This document shows, piece after piece, positions 12,471 through 23,679 of a stretch of DNA of 64,000 nucleotides. The position numbers and the translations under genes were made by a program. The stretch is from Peromyscus leucopus. Taxonomy: Eukaryota > Chordata > Mammalia > Rodentia > Cricetidae. The DNA lies in assembly GCF_004664715.2 (NCBI RefSeq), contig NC_051069.1:11414501-11478500 (forward strand). The letters run 5' to 3'. Numbering within the stretch: the first letter of the stretch is position 1; each line of letters opens with the position of its first letter. The notes under the pieces were generated by a model. It was not told the origin of the DNA. It was given only the letters and a program-made list of their open reading frames with translations, and did no database searches.

Positions 12471-12774
12471 TCAGCCATGACTCTACCAACAAGAAAGAGA
12501 AGAGGCAGGCTAACCCCCACCCACAGCCATGCCCCTACGCTGACTGAGCTCTTTAAATGTCTCAGTGCTGAAAGTGTCAAGCTTGGTGACTGGCACACAG
12601 TAGGTGTTCAGTAAATGCCTGGAGCTCTGAGCAGAGAAATTAGATAACATACGATCCTCTTTCTTTGGGGGGCTACCACAAGAATGACAAGCCCAAGAGG
12701 TGTGGGTTAGCCAGTGGGTGACCCCAGTTTTAAAAAAAAGCCACCAATGATGTGTCTGATCATCCTCACAGTGT

Positions 12775-12955
12775 GGGGGTGGGCTGCACCCCAGACACTG
12801 TGCATGCTAGGTACTCTACCATTGAGCTCTATCTCTGGCACTTGAATTTTTGAGACTGGAACTCATTATGTAGTGCAGGCTGGCTTGGGATCTCAGCCCT
12901 TCTGCTTCGTCCTCCCTGGTCCTGGCATTACGTATGTGCACCGCCGTACCTGATG
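12775..12955 (-). repeat. Antisense rodent SINE (RSINE/B4-like)
   Basis: 'gctaggtactctaccattga' plus 'tttgagactggaactcatta' and 'ctggcattacgtatgtgcac' give the reversed head, body and A-box order. Confidence 0.7.
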
Positions 12956-13564
12956 AGAGTGTGTCTCAAAGAAAATGGCATTGGTCTGTCCCTCTGCTGT
13001 ATTTTAAAATAGCCGTTTTAGAGGTCACTCACTGGCTGAGCCACACCTCCTGGGGGTGTCGTTCTTACAGCCCCCAAACTCCACCTTCTCAAGCCTTGAT
13101 GCTGCTCTGTCTTCTATCCAGCTGGCTCTCCGCTTCTGTAGCTCTCCTTTAAATGCCCTGTCCCTCCCAGGCTCTGATCTTTTTCAGTCCCTAAGCGGTG
13201 ACAAGTCCCACCACTCTTTCCAATCAGTCTTTGGTCCAGGCATCAGTTGCTGTTGCTATCCTCAGGGGGCCCCCTGCTGCTGCAGCTCAGCTACTCTGAG
13301 GCCAGCTTTCCTCCTGGCCTCCCTGGGGGCCGTGTGTTTCACTTCCCCAGCTTTGCTGAGAACCCTGAAAGGTAGCACCTTGCCTCAGGCACTGCGGAGC
13401 CCCGCCAGCTCCCCGATGCCTGACTAGGGAGCACACAGAGTCATCTGCAGCTTGCTGTACCAGGCAGTCATCGATAGGGTGGCTGGCCCCACACTTTCCA
13501 GCCCAGTGGGGCTGGCTCTGTTTTCAGGTTGAGAAATGTTCAAGGGCCTGATTTGCCGGTCTGA

Positions 13565-13670
13565 GAACAAGGTGTGGTACTGAATGTCAGTGGCTAATTA
13601 TGTTTAATCATTATTAATAGGTCTGCACTAATTATCTCTTGCATATAGGCAAGATTTTTACAGATGAGGT
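13565..13670. promoter_or_regulatory. Candidate conserved noncoding element
   Basis: 'ggctaattatgtttaatcat' and 'ctgcactaattatctcttgc' give a dense cluster of TAAT cores in a repeat-free patch. Inferred. Confidence 0.33.
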
Positions 13671-13914
13671 GGAGGGACATGGGGAGGGATGGAGCTGCCC
13701 AAGGATACTGACTGAGTGGGTTAACAGGCTGGGGCTGGTGCGGGGGTGGGGGGTGGGGGGGACTAGGGCCCTTAGTGGGGACTCCCTTGGAAGTGAGGAT
13801 TGCATGCGTGGGTGGCACTGGGCTGTTGAACTGGGACTGGACTGGAAGAGCAGTCTTCCTAGGTCACTAGAACTTCAGGCTGGCCTCTCCCCTCCCCCTC
13901 CAGGAATGCAATCT

Positions 13915-14095
13915 ACTGAAACCTCTTATTAAAAGTATTCTGGAGGTGATAAAAGTGTCAGCAAAGATTTGCTCATTTTCTAAACTGTCATTAAAACAAA
14001 ATTTATAGTCCCAGGAAATCTCAGCAGTGGAGGACAGAAGTGGGCAGGGAGAGGGAGGATGATTTAAAATCTCTCCCATAATAAATTAAAAGACG
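13915..14095. promoter_or_regulatory. Candidate conserved noncoding element
   Basis: Repeat-free AT-rich block with 'ggaggtgataaaagtgtcag', 'ctgtcattaaaacaaaattt' and 'ccataataaattaaaag'. It lies 250 bp from the previous candidate. Confidence 0.3.
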
Positions 14096-14383
14096 CTCAC
14101 TTAGAAGAGAGGGCTCGAAAAGGATATTGCTAGAAAGTCTTTGCTTTCTCTCCTCCTGGTGGACAGTCACTTTGCAGGCTGCCAACCACACCTCACATGC
14201 TTGTCATCTCCCTTCCTCTCCCATCTAACTCTCCTGCCCTCCTGATTAATTCATGGAGCCAAATGCCCCCAACCACCCTAGCCTCCTCAACAGACCTTGG
14301 CCAAGGCCTATCCCTTGGGCTCTGACATCTGAATCCCAAATGACCTGCTTCTCATGCCCACTGCATCATAAGATCTGTGCCTG

Positions 14384-14524
14384 TGGCCGGGCGGTGGTGG
14401 TGCACGCTTTTAATCCCAGCACTTGGAGGCAGAGGCAGGTGGATCTCTGTGAGTTCGAGGTCAGCCTGGGCTACAGAGTGAGTTTCAGACAGGCTCCAAA
14501 GCTACACAGAGAAACCCTGTCTCG

Positions 14525-14555
<31 letters not shown>

Positions 14556-14560
14556 GACCT
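14384..14560 (+). repeat. B1 SINE, cricetid-type
   Basis: Full-length B1: 'ggccgggcggtggtggtgca' to 'gagaaaccctgtctcgaaaa' with an A/C-rich tail. The right arm reads 'caggctccaaagctacacag', a variant I associate with cricetid rodents, rather than the mouse-typical version. Confidence 0.95.
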
Positions 14561-14689
14561 GTGCCTGTGCTGATTATTGTTGTTGTTTAAACTTGACCCA
14601 AAACAAGAAATATCTGGGGGGAGGGAATCTCAATTGAGGAATTTCCTCCACGTTGGCATATATGTAAATATGAGGTAACATTTTCTCAT

Positions 14690-14935
14690 TGATGTTTGAT
14701 GTGGGGGAGTCCAGATCACTATGGGTGGTGGCACCATGGGCAGGTGGTCTTTGGGTGTATAAGATGTCAGTCTGAGCAAGCCAAAGGGAGCAAGCCAGGA
14801 AGTGGTCTCCGCAGTGGCTCCTGCTCCAGGCTCCTTCTATGGCTTTCCTCAATGAGCTGCGTGCGACCCAGTGTGTGCAAGATGCTTTTGGTCATGGTGT
14901 CTATCACAGTGATGGAAGCACCCGAGGACAGCACC
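14690..14935 (+). repeat. Rodent interspersed repeat fragment (family uncertain)
   Basis: 'tgtgggggagtccagatcac', 'gagcaagccaaagggagcaa' and 'ttttggtcatggtgtctatc' are a diverged copy of the repeat also seen at 23315 and 55125. I cannot assign the family firmly; L1 3'-end derived or a DNA-element relic are both possible. Confidence 0.6.
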
Positions 14936-15139
14936 AGGTGGAGTCCCGTCTCCAGTCCGTGCTTGATGCGATATCCTTATGATGTCCCCACATGGGATGG
15001 CAGAGTTCTTCACACGGAACTTGCGAGTACCAGAACAGGAAATGTTGCGGAGAGTTGTTAGCATTGAGCCTGGGTTCTGGCAGCCCTTCCAGGCTAGGCT
15101 TGACCACTGGCCCCCAATAATCCAAACAGGCAAGTAATG

Positions 15140-18100
15140 GCGAGAAGCAGAAAATGGAGACTTATCCGCTTGAGAAGAGGAACAAAGGGGTGTGGTGACC
15201 TCCTTAGCAGCCCCGTGTCTGTCTTCAGGGTCCTGGCAGGAGCCTCAGGTTTACACAGGGGTGCAGGAGGTGTGCAGAGCTAGGCGGTTGCGGTCAAGGT
15301 GTGACCCCATCGTGGTCTTGGCCCTGTTCTCTCTTGCAAGGTGGTCTGACAAGTTATGAGAATCCTGTGAGATCGCTTTCTGGAAACAGGTTCTCCCTGT
15401 CTGGCACCCGGGACCCAGGCTTTTCCTTCTCCCAGCCTGGAAGTCCCAGGGAAAGCCCAGCGTCTTGAGTCCCATCGTCAGCTCCAGTCTGACAGCCAGA
15501 GGGAGGGAGCGCTGTCTTTCTTCAGAATCTTCCTTCCTGCAAGGATGGTTACAAAAGCGAGGTGACGAACCCAGTGAGTCCAAGTCCTCGTCTTCTTCAT
15601 GGGGAGCCTGAGGCTCAGAGACGTCACAGCAACCACCCAAGACCACACAGCACAACCACAGGACCCCACCTTGCCGAGCAGAGGACTCAGGAGGTGTGGC
15701 TGTGACTCTTCACTACCCACTGGCTGTGTGACCCACAGCGGGTCTCTGGGCCCCCGTGACTAGTGTCTTGGGCACCTGGGTGCCTCTGTCAGCCTAGACA
15801 CTGTCGGTGCTGTGCTCAGGGATGTTCTCATCCATCATGCACTGCTGCCTCGGTAGTTGCAGCCAATGGGGACAACATTGTGGCTGGGAGCAGGCAGAGC
15901 TGCTGTACCTTGCTTGACCCTCTTGATCGGGTCCAGCCTGGGGTAGTGTTTTGAGTATGGGACCGTCGGGGCAGCCCTTGATCCTCTGGGCAAGGGGCAG
16001 AGACTGGCATTCCCTCACCCACTGGAAGAGACCAAGGGTCTCATTTTGGCTCAGAGGACCAGTCCGGGAGGAAGTCTCTGGGGAAAGGAAGAGGGTGTGT
16101 CTGGTTGAGGTGAGGACACGGATGTGGGGTGCTCAGCAGATGCCCAGCCACCGAGAAGGAGAAGTGAGAGAGCCGACGGGGCCAGGTTGGGGTTCTCAGA
16201 CCCCAGCCAGGTTAGTAAGGTGCAATGTGCACCCTACTGCTCAGCTGGGACCCTGGGGAGACTCCAGAATAAGGCCTGGTGTTGGGTGGGGCTGATGCAG
16301 GTCAGGCCTGAGAAGCTTGCCTGGCCCTTCCTTGGTCTGTTCCCTGCTTTCCAGACTGAAGGCCACCTGGGGGCCTCACAGCAAGGCAACAAGCCTTATG
16401 AGAGTCCGAGCAGCGTGCTCTAGGGTCTTGTGAGAATTTCCATGAACATGCCAGAAAGCCTGGGATTGGGGGGAGAGGAGCAGGGTGCTTATTTGCCTGA
16501 ATTTTAGGACACAGATACTGGATCACAGTAAGTAACAGCAGCCTGGAGAGATCCCTGAGGGCTAAGACCCCATGGGCTTCTTGGAGAAGGAAGGGGAGCC
16601 TGGGGCAGGCCTTACAAGCACTGAGCACATGGACTGGAAGAGATAGCAAGCCAGGAGGAGAAACCTCGGCCACTGTAGGCTAACAGAGGCTTGCCTTTCT
16701 TGAGCTCTGGGGAAGTGATGGGGTTTCTGTCACTTAGACGCTGCAGAATGAAAACCCTAGCTTCTCAGAAATCCTCCAGCCTGTTTGGAGGGTTGGCTAC
16801 CAACTTCTGCCTGGCAACCTCCATGGGAAGGAGGGAAGGCGCCCTGGCCACCAGCTGGAGACGACCCCTGTGGCTAGTCTTGGGACTACTGTGTTCCTCC
16901 CTTCTCCTCTTGCGCCTCTGCCCTTTCTCCCCCTCTTCTTCCTCTTTCTCCTCTTTGTTTCTGTGAAACACTGGCCCACTTAGTGTCTGTGGCTCTGTCT
17001 TTGGCTGTGGTGGCAGGCCTGTTCTGTTCCTGTTCCTCACCCGCCCACCCCCCACCCCACCCACCTTTGACCCTTGCTCCTCCTATGAGACTGTCAGTCT
17101 CCGCCCCTCCCTCTGCCCCAGCACTGACAGAGGCTGCAATTCCAAGCCAGAGCTGCTCTGAGGGCACCAGGCAAGCCTCCTGGAGGCTTCTGTGTGAGGG
17201 AGAGCAGCTCCTCATGTTAATCCCAGGGTGATCTAACTATGGCTCCTTTGACCTCCTCTGCCTTTGATCTCTATCTATCTCCCTTTGAACCTTCGTCGTC
17301 GTGTTGAGGCCTATTGCCTTCAGACGTTCTCACACACCCCAGGCAGCTGGGGTGGGGGTGGGGGGCGGGCAGGGAGCAGCAGGCCAGGAGCCAGGCTGGC
17401 ACCCTGGAGACCATATAACTAGTTCCTACTGGGCCTAGCCAGAGGCTGCCTGTAACACGGATGGCTGGGTTGCATGGGGAAGAGGGCTGCCATGGGAGGC
17501 AGGAGCTGAGGAGCCTGAACTTCTAGCTCTAACCCAGTTTGCAGTGATTGCCTGGTGCCAGGGACAGATCTGAGCTCATTTTCTCCTATGAACGTTCTGT
17601 TCCCTTAGCTTGCAAAGATGATCCTGAGTCTGCGGTGCGGTGCAGTAATATGTGAAAAATGCCCCCAGGAACTTATTAGTATACAGCAAATGCTCACCAC
17701 CATCCCATTTCCTCCCCATCTCCCTCGCCTCTCTCCACGAGTCACTGAAGTCCAGGCACGAAGGGCATCCCTGTGATGACGGGCAGGACTTTGGTTCCTG
17801 GGACTGCTTAATAGATGGGCTGACCACCTGCGTGGTTTATGTTAGACACTCAGTGCCGTTGGCCCTGCCTGGCCCCAGTGAGCAAGCATGAGGAGGTCAT
17901 CTGCATGCTGTGCCTCCTGGCAGCTCAGCTGTCCAAACTCAGTCGCTCAGGGAGGCCACAGGGGACCAAAATACTAACAACATGCACAGGAGTGAAGCCA
18001 GCCATGAAGCTATCCTCTCCCACCACACCTTAGCCTCGGTGAAACTTTGCCCCAGACCAACCATGTGTGTTTCATTCACCTGGGAAACTAGGTGAGCTGA

Positions 18101-18800
18101 GAGGTCACAGGCAAGAGGCCACACCCACTCAAGGCCAGATCTGAGGCTTTTCCTGGTCTTCTGACTTCCAGGCTAGCCCATTGCTTGTACACTAGGAGAT
18201 TCCACACATAGTCCTCTGTGCAGCTTTTCTCTGAGGGGTCTGAGACATTTCCCCTTACCCAGTGTCTGAATGGAAGGGGTCATTTTGCTCAGCTCTCTGG
18301 AACAGCAGAGGAATTTTGACTCATGGTGGCACAACCCGCTCTTTATGAGGGTGATTAGAACCTAGGGATTATTATTATTGGACAAGCTGGAGAGAGGCCA
18401 GCAGTGGCTGGACCCCCGGGTTCTGCAGCTGGTGATGGAGAGTGCCTCTGAAACTCACTGAGAGGGCTCTTGGGTGGGTGGAGAAGTGAAATGGGAGCAG
18501 CAACCTTTGCTACCTGCTAGAGTCTTCTGGAGGCGTTCACCAATACTGATGGTTGGCGTTAGCCCACGAGATTGGTGGGTCTGGGATGTGGCCAAGCATA
18601 GGGACCTTTAAAGCTACCAGAAGCTCCAATGTAAAGCCAGATTTGGCAAATTCTGAGGTCAGTTTTGGGATGTCCAACCTGTGATAAAGTTTGGAGCCCA
18701 TGTGACCCAGGAAATGCTGTCTATGTGTGTCTACATCTCCCTGTGTGCTGTTGGACATGTGAGAGAGGCTAGGAGCACGGCATAGAGAAGGGCTAAGAAG
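15140..18800. other. Intergenic, no gene recognised
   Basis: G/C-moderate, repeat-poor sequence. It includes a MIR-like reverse fragment near 15590-15660 and a pyrimidine-rich tract at about 16890-16965. No coding signal with splice support on either strand. Confidence 0.6.
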
Positions 18801-18817
18801 GATCGCAGACACTAGTC

Positions 18818-19022
18818 TTTATTTTTTTTAATTACATTGATTGATTGACTGATTGATTGATATTGATTGATGGAGAGGCACACACAACCCATGGCATGCA
18901 TGTCAAGGTCAGAGGACAATTTGTAGAAGTTGATTTCTCCTTCTACTATGTGGGTCCCAGGTCATCAGCCTTGGTGGCAAGTACAGTTACCCATACCCAC
19001 TGAGCCATCTGGCCAGCCCAGT
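18818..19022 (-). repeat. Antisense B3/B2-related SINE with (GATT)n tail
   Basis: A GATT/GATTGATA tail (18836-18872) leads to 'ggtcagaggacaatttgtag', 'ctatgtgggtcccaggtcat' and 'ccactgagccatctggccag', which is a reversed tRNA-derived rodent SINE. Confidence 0.85.
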
Positions 19023-20394
19023 CTCCTCACTTCAGAGGGAAGGACTAGAGGGTGAATGACTTACTTATCTGACAGTCAGAGGTCCAAGGCCAGACCTAGC
19101 CTCTCCAGCCCTATAACTACACCTCAAGATCTAAGGCTGAAGCAAGGACACAGAGACTGGCATGTGTCATGTCTGGTTGACATGAGTTCTTGCTTCCTTA
19201 CCTGCTGCAAGAGTCGGGGTTCAGCTGGCCTTGGCCTGGTTTGCAGCAGAAACAGGAAGGAACACAGCTGCTTCCAGCCACTGAGCCCTGCCAGATCTTC
19301 CTTCCAGGTACATCATGCACGTGATCTTTGGGTGCAGGTGAGCCCTGGCTTCCCCATGGGGTGAGTGGCAGGCAATACCTGCCGGAGCCTCCTCCACAGA
19401 GAGGCTGGAGCTTGAATGTGTGTGCCCAGGAATGAAGCATACAAGCGAGCCTGCCCCCAAGATCCCATGGATTCCAAGAGCTCTTGGAAGGGATTTCTAC
19501 CTGGTCCCTCTTCACTCATGTACCTTCTGTGCATGAGAAATGGAGTTCCCCAGCACATCCCCCTCCCTGGCCTGCTAGGCCTTGCTGCCTCCTCTATTCT
19601 ACCTGGTCTTCTGAGTCGGATATCCAGTGACCTATAACCTTGGTTTCCATGGTGCATGGTCCCCCTGAATCACGCAGTTCATCCTTGCAGTGTGACCTGT
19701 CGTCAGTCAGCAGCAGGAAGAGACAAGAGCCAGGAGGAAAGGGCCATGCTGGAGCCGACCTGGAATGCTTCAAAGGAGGGTGCAGCTGGCTGCCCTGAGG
19801 CCTTCTGGGCCACAGGACTTGGGGCATTGGTTAGTTGTCTAGGGGAACCTGGAAATAGCCAGCTCAGGATTCAGAAGGGCTGTCAGTTCAAGGACAATTC
19901 TAAATCACTACGTTTTGGCCCATTGGAAGGACCCAGGCCCTGGAGCCTGACAGATCTGAGATCCCGTTCAAGCCTCCCTGAACACACACGATGGGGGCAC
20001 ATGTAAAGTGGAGATGAGAACAGTTGCCTAGTAGAGTCATCTAGGAATTGAAATCACAAATGTTAAAGCCAAGCAGCTGCTATTGTTATTTACAGCTTAC
20101 TGAGGCCCTCCCACAAGCTCACACTCTCCCAACATCCTCCCCCCTCTCTCCAGGCTGGATGGAATACCCACCAAGGAGGGAGGCGGGGCAGAGTCAGCAG
20201 ACTAACTCTGCCTTACACTGGCTGGAGGACCAGGAGAAGTCTCCTGACCACTTAGAGCTCATCTGTGAAACCAGAGTGATGATGGGTGGGAGAGGGTAGA
20301 CAATACCAACAGCTCACACTTGCCCAGCACTTACTGAGGGGGAGGGAAAGGCACTTGTGCAAGAATCCTTAAAGGCTTCAAAAACTTCTTTCCT

Positions 20395-21265
20395 TCCTTC
20401 CTTTCTTCTTCCTCCTCTACTTCCTCTTTTAAGACAGGATCAAACTTCATAGCCCAGGCTAGCCTTTAACTCACTGTGCAGTCCAGTCTGCATTTGCAGC
20501 AGTAATCCTTCTGCTACCATCCTAATGTAGATAGGTGTGAGCCATCATCCTAATGTTATAGGTGTGAACCACCATCCTAATGTCTATAGATGTAAACCAC
20601 CATCCTAATGTCTATAGGTGTGAACCTCCATCCTAATGTCTATAGGTGTGAACCACCATCCTAATGTCTATAGGTGTGAACCACCATCCTAATGTCTATA
20701 GGTGTGAACCATCATTCTAATGTCTATAGGTGTGAACCACCATCCTAATGTCTATAGGTGTGAACCTCTATCCTAATGTCTATAGGTGTGAACCACCATC
20801 CTAATGTCTATAGGTGTGAACCACCATCCTAATGTCCATAGGTGTGAACCATCCTAATGTATGTCACATAATGTCTATAGGTGTGAACCATCATCCTAAT
20901 GTCTATAGGTGTGAACCTCCATCCTAATGTCTATAGGTGTGAACCACCATCCTAATGTCTATAGGTGTATATAACCATCCTAATGTCTATAGGTATGAAC
21001 TACCATCTAATGTCTATAGTTGAACACATCCTAATGTCTATAGGTGTGAACCACCATCCTAATGTCCATAGGTGTGAACCTCCATCCTAATGTCTATAGG
21101 TGTGAACCTCCATCCTAATGTCTATAGGTGTGAACCACCATCCTAATGTCTATAGGTGTGAACCACCATCCTAATGTCTATAGGTGTGAACCACCATCCT
21201 AATGTCTATAGGTGTGAACCACCATCCTAATATCTATAGGTGTGTACCACCATGCCTTGGCTTGA
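20395..21265 (-). repeat. Antisense B1 SINE interrupted by an internal minisatellite
   Basis: Left flank 'aagacaggatcaaacttcat' + 'agcccaggctagcctttaac' is reversed B1. Right flank 'ggtgtgtaccaccatgcctt' is the B1 end. Between them lies the 28-bp array listed separately, whose unit resembles the B1 sequence normally found at this point. Confidence 0.75.
20514..21252 (+). repeat. 28-bp minisatellite, about 26 copies
   Basis: Units of 'cctaatgtctataggtgtga' + 'accaccat' repeat with minor changes (accatcat, acctccat, gtccata). There are irregular copies near 20850-20880 and 20965-21030. The terminal gtgtgaaccaccat part matches reversed B1 (aggtgtgagccaccatgcc), pointing to expansion from within the SINE. 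Confidence 0.95.
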
Positions 21266-21284
21266 TAGATCAATTTATATTTGT

Positions 21285-21592
21285 CTCTCTTTTTTTCTTC
21301 TTTTTTTCTTCCTTGAGATAAGTTAATTTCAAACTCACTATGTAACCAAAGATGACCTTGAATTCCTGACCCTTCTGCCTCCACTTCCCAAGCACCGAGA
21401 TCATAACCACATACCACCATTCCTGCCTCTGATCTTTCTTTCTCCTCCCCTTCCCTCCCCCACTTCACTTCCCATCTCTTCACTTTGTTGTCCTTCCGGT
21501 CCATCCCATCTTTCCAGAGGAGAGACTCAAACCCAGGGTCTTGCAGATGCTAAGTGAGTGCTCTACCCCTGGGATTCATCCTCAGCCCCTTT
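21285..21592 (-). repeat. Antisense B1/RSINE-type SINE
   Basis: T-rich start, 'cttgagataagttaatttca', 'aaactcactatgtaaccaaa', 'gcctccacttcccaagcacc', then 'ctaagtgagtgctctacccc'. It is a reversed composite SINE. Confidence 0.75.
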
Positions 21593-22329
21593 CACAAGCT
21601 TCCTGCAAGGGCCAGGCTCCACTACAACCTTCAAATGATCCCTCCTTGTATGCATGAGAAAACTGAGACTCGGGGGTTAAACACCATGGCCAAGGGTCTC
21701 CCAGCTTGAGAAGAGCTGAGGGTGGGAGACCCCTGCCTCACAGGACACTGGGATGACTGCTGAAGAGCCTCGGGATATTCTCAAATGAAATCACCTTCAC
21801 AGCGCCTTCAGCCTACTTCCAAATGACGCCTCAATCTGACTGGTCTTCTCTGGCCACATGGCCTCCACGGGGTACATATTGCTCCTACAGAGGAGGGCAC
21901 CAAGAAATCGCCAAGAGATCCTCTGGATCCTATGGCAAGCCTGAATCCGAGGTAGGACTCTGGGACTCCCCCATCTACATGCAGCTCTGCCCTGCTGTGG
22001 TGCTCCACCCCTTTTCCAGATGTTTGCTGTGATGGCAGGTGTGATAGTGTGATGGTGTGATGCTGTGGTGGCGAATGTCTGTGTTCTTGATGGGGCCAGG
22101 CCTTTGAGGCTGGCTTAAGAAGTGTTTGGTGTCACTGAGACATTTTGCTTGTCCGGAAGCTTCCGGGTTGGATCCCTAACAAGTTGCAGTCTAGGTTCTG
22201 ATGACAGCCGGGCAACGGTTCCTAAGGAATATTCCAGAAGCTTTCTCTCTGGCCCTCCTCTTTCCTGGAACACAATGGGTTATGGAATTCTCTCAGCTTC
22301 CGGGGCTCTCCTTGAGGCTCCTCTCTGGG

Positions 22330-22565
22330 TATTTTTAGGTGCATTTAATTTGGTGGGGTTGAGCACTTTTGATTTCACAATGATTAGTTAAAGCCCAGGC
22401 GCTCGCCTGCTTTTCTTCTTCCTCCCGCCTGTCTCCCCCAAGGGGACTGGGTGTTGTTTTGACTTTTATATGCTACAATAAAAACTTCCATTGTAGCAAA
22501 ATGTTTGCTCGTCAAAATTAGCTTGGTTAATTCCAAAGAATTGTTTCATCTTGGTTCCACAGGCA
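22330..22565. promoter_or_regulatory. Candidate conserved noncoding element with inverted repeat
   Basis: Repeat-free AT-rich block. It holds a perfect 9-bp inverted repeat, tgctacaat (22471-22479) and attgtagca (22490-22498), around a 10-base spacer, which also makes two facing SOX-like ACAAT/ATTGT cores. 'aatgattagttaaagc' and 'cttggttaattcc' add homeodomain-type cores. Confidence 0.38.
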
Positions 22566-23314
22566 CCAGGGATCCTTTTTACAAGGCGCATTGGCCACCA
22601 GCCAGCTGTCTCCCTGAGTCCTCTACAGCCCTCATCCTCCTGGAATTTACCTTTGGGGGGTGGGGAGACCTGCCTCCCAAGGCTTTTCCAGAACGTTCCT
22701 CGTCAAGACCTCCAAGGCAGGACCGGGGTGGATCACAAAGCATGTGTTTGGTTTTGCCGAGTTTTAAAAACAAAGTCTTCAAAGAGATCCCCGCACAGAG
22801 ACCCGTGGAGACAGGGCGCACAAGGGCACACCAGATCCACACCCAGGTTACATTTACAGCACCCTTGAGACACCCCCAAACCTTTACAGGGGAATAGCCA
22901 CCTCAGCCTGCTGACAGCCTCTTGCATCCGGCAGGGAGGGAGGGAGCAGTAGGCGCCATCCTGATGGTTATTCCACAGCCCACACTCAAATACCCTCCTA
23001 GCATTACTGCCCAAGCAAGCCCCCATTGGTTTTGGAAGTCTGCTGATGCTAAAAAAAAAAAACAAAAAAGCCTCGAGTGTACAGATCCTGGGGGTGCATG
23101 TCTTTGAGGGAAAGGCTGATGGATTAACTAGTGTGGGTAACGGTGGGCTCTGAAGACTTCAATGTATTACTTCCCCAAAGACAAAGATAAAAAGCCACTT
23201 TCGCTAGCGAGTGAGCGACAGAGTAGGTTGGTCTCTCCAGGGGACTCGGCGCTAGCTGAGAGGGTGGGAGGTAGGCCTCGAACTCAGAAGACGAGTTCTC
23301 AAAATGGGTGAAGC

Positions 23315-23675
23315 AAGGGTTTGGTTTTGTGTGTCACCTTGACACAAGCCAGGGTCATCTGGAAATTGAGAACTTCATCTGAGAAAATGGCCTGTAGACA
23401 CGCCTGTAGGGCGTTTTCTTAACTAGTGATTGATGTGGGAGGGCCCAGCCCACTGTGGGCTGGTGGTCCAGGGTTCTATAGGAAAGCAGGCTAAGGAAGC
23501 CATGAGGAGCAAGTCAGTAAGCAATTCCCTCATGGCCTCTGCTTCAGGTTCCTGCCTTGAGGCCTGCCTTGACCTCCCTCAGTTAGGGACTGTGATCTGG
23601 ACTTGTAATCTAAATCAAAACTTTCCTCCCCATTTGCTTTTGATCACAGCAATTGGAAACTAAGACAGTGGGGGG
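23315..23675 (+). repeat. Rodent interspersed repeat (same family as 14690, 55125)
   Basis: It reads 'tgtgtgtcaccttgacacaa', 'actagtgattgatgtgggag', 'ggcccagcccactgtgggct' and 'caattggaaactaagacagt'. The order matches the copy at 55125 and the reverse of 41720. Family name uncertain. Confidence 0.8.
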
Positions 23676-23679
23676 GGGG

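Noticed and set aside
20514..21252. Possible CRISPR array (regular 28-bp repeats)
   Set aside because: There are no spacers: the units are directly tandem, and the locus is mammalian and embedded in a B1 SINE. It is a minisatellite.
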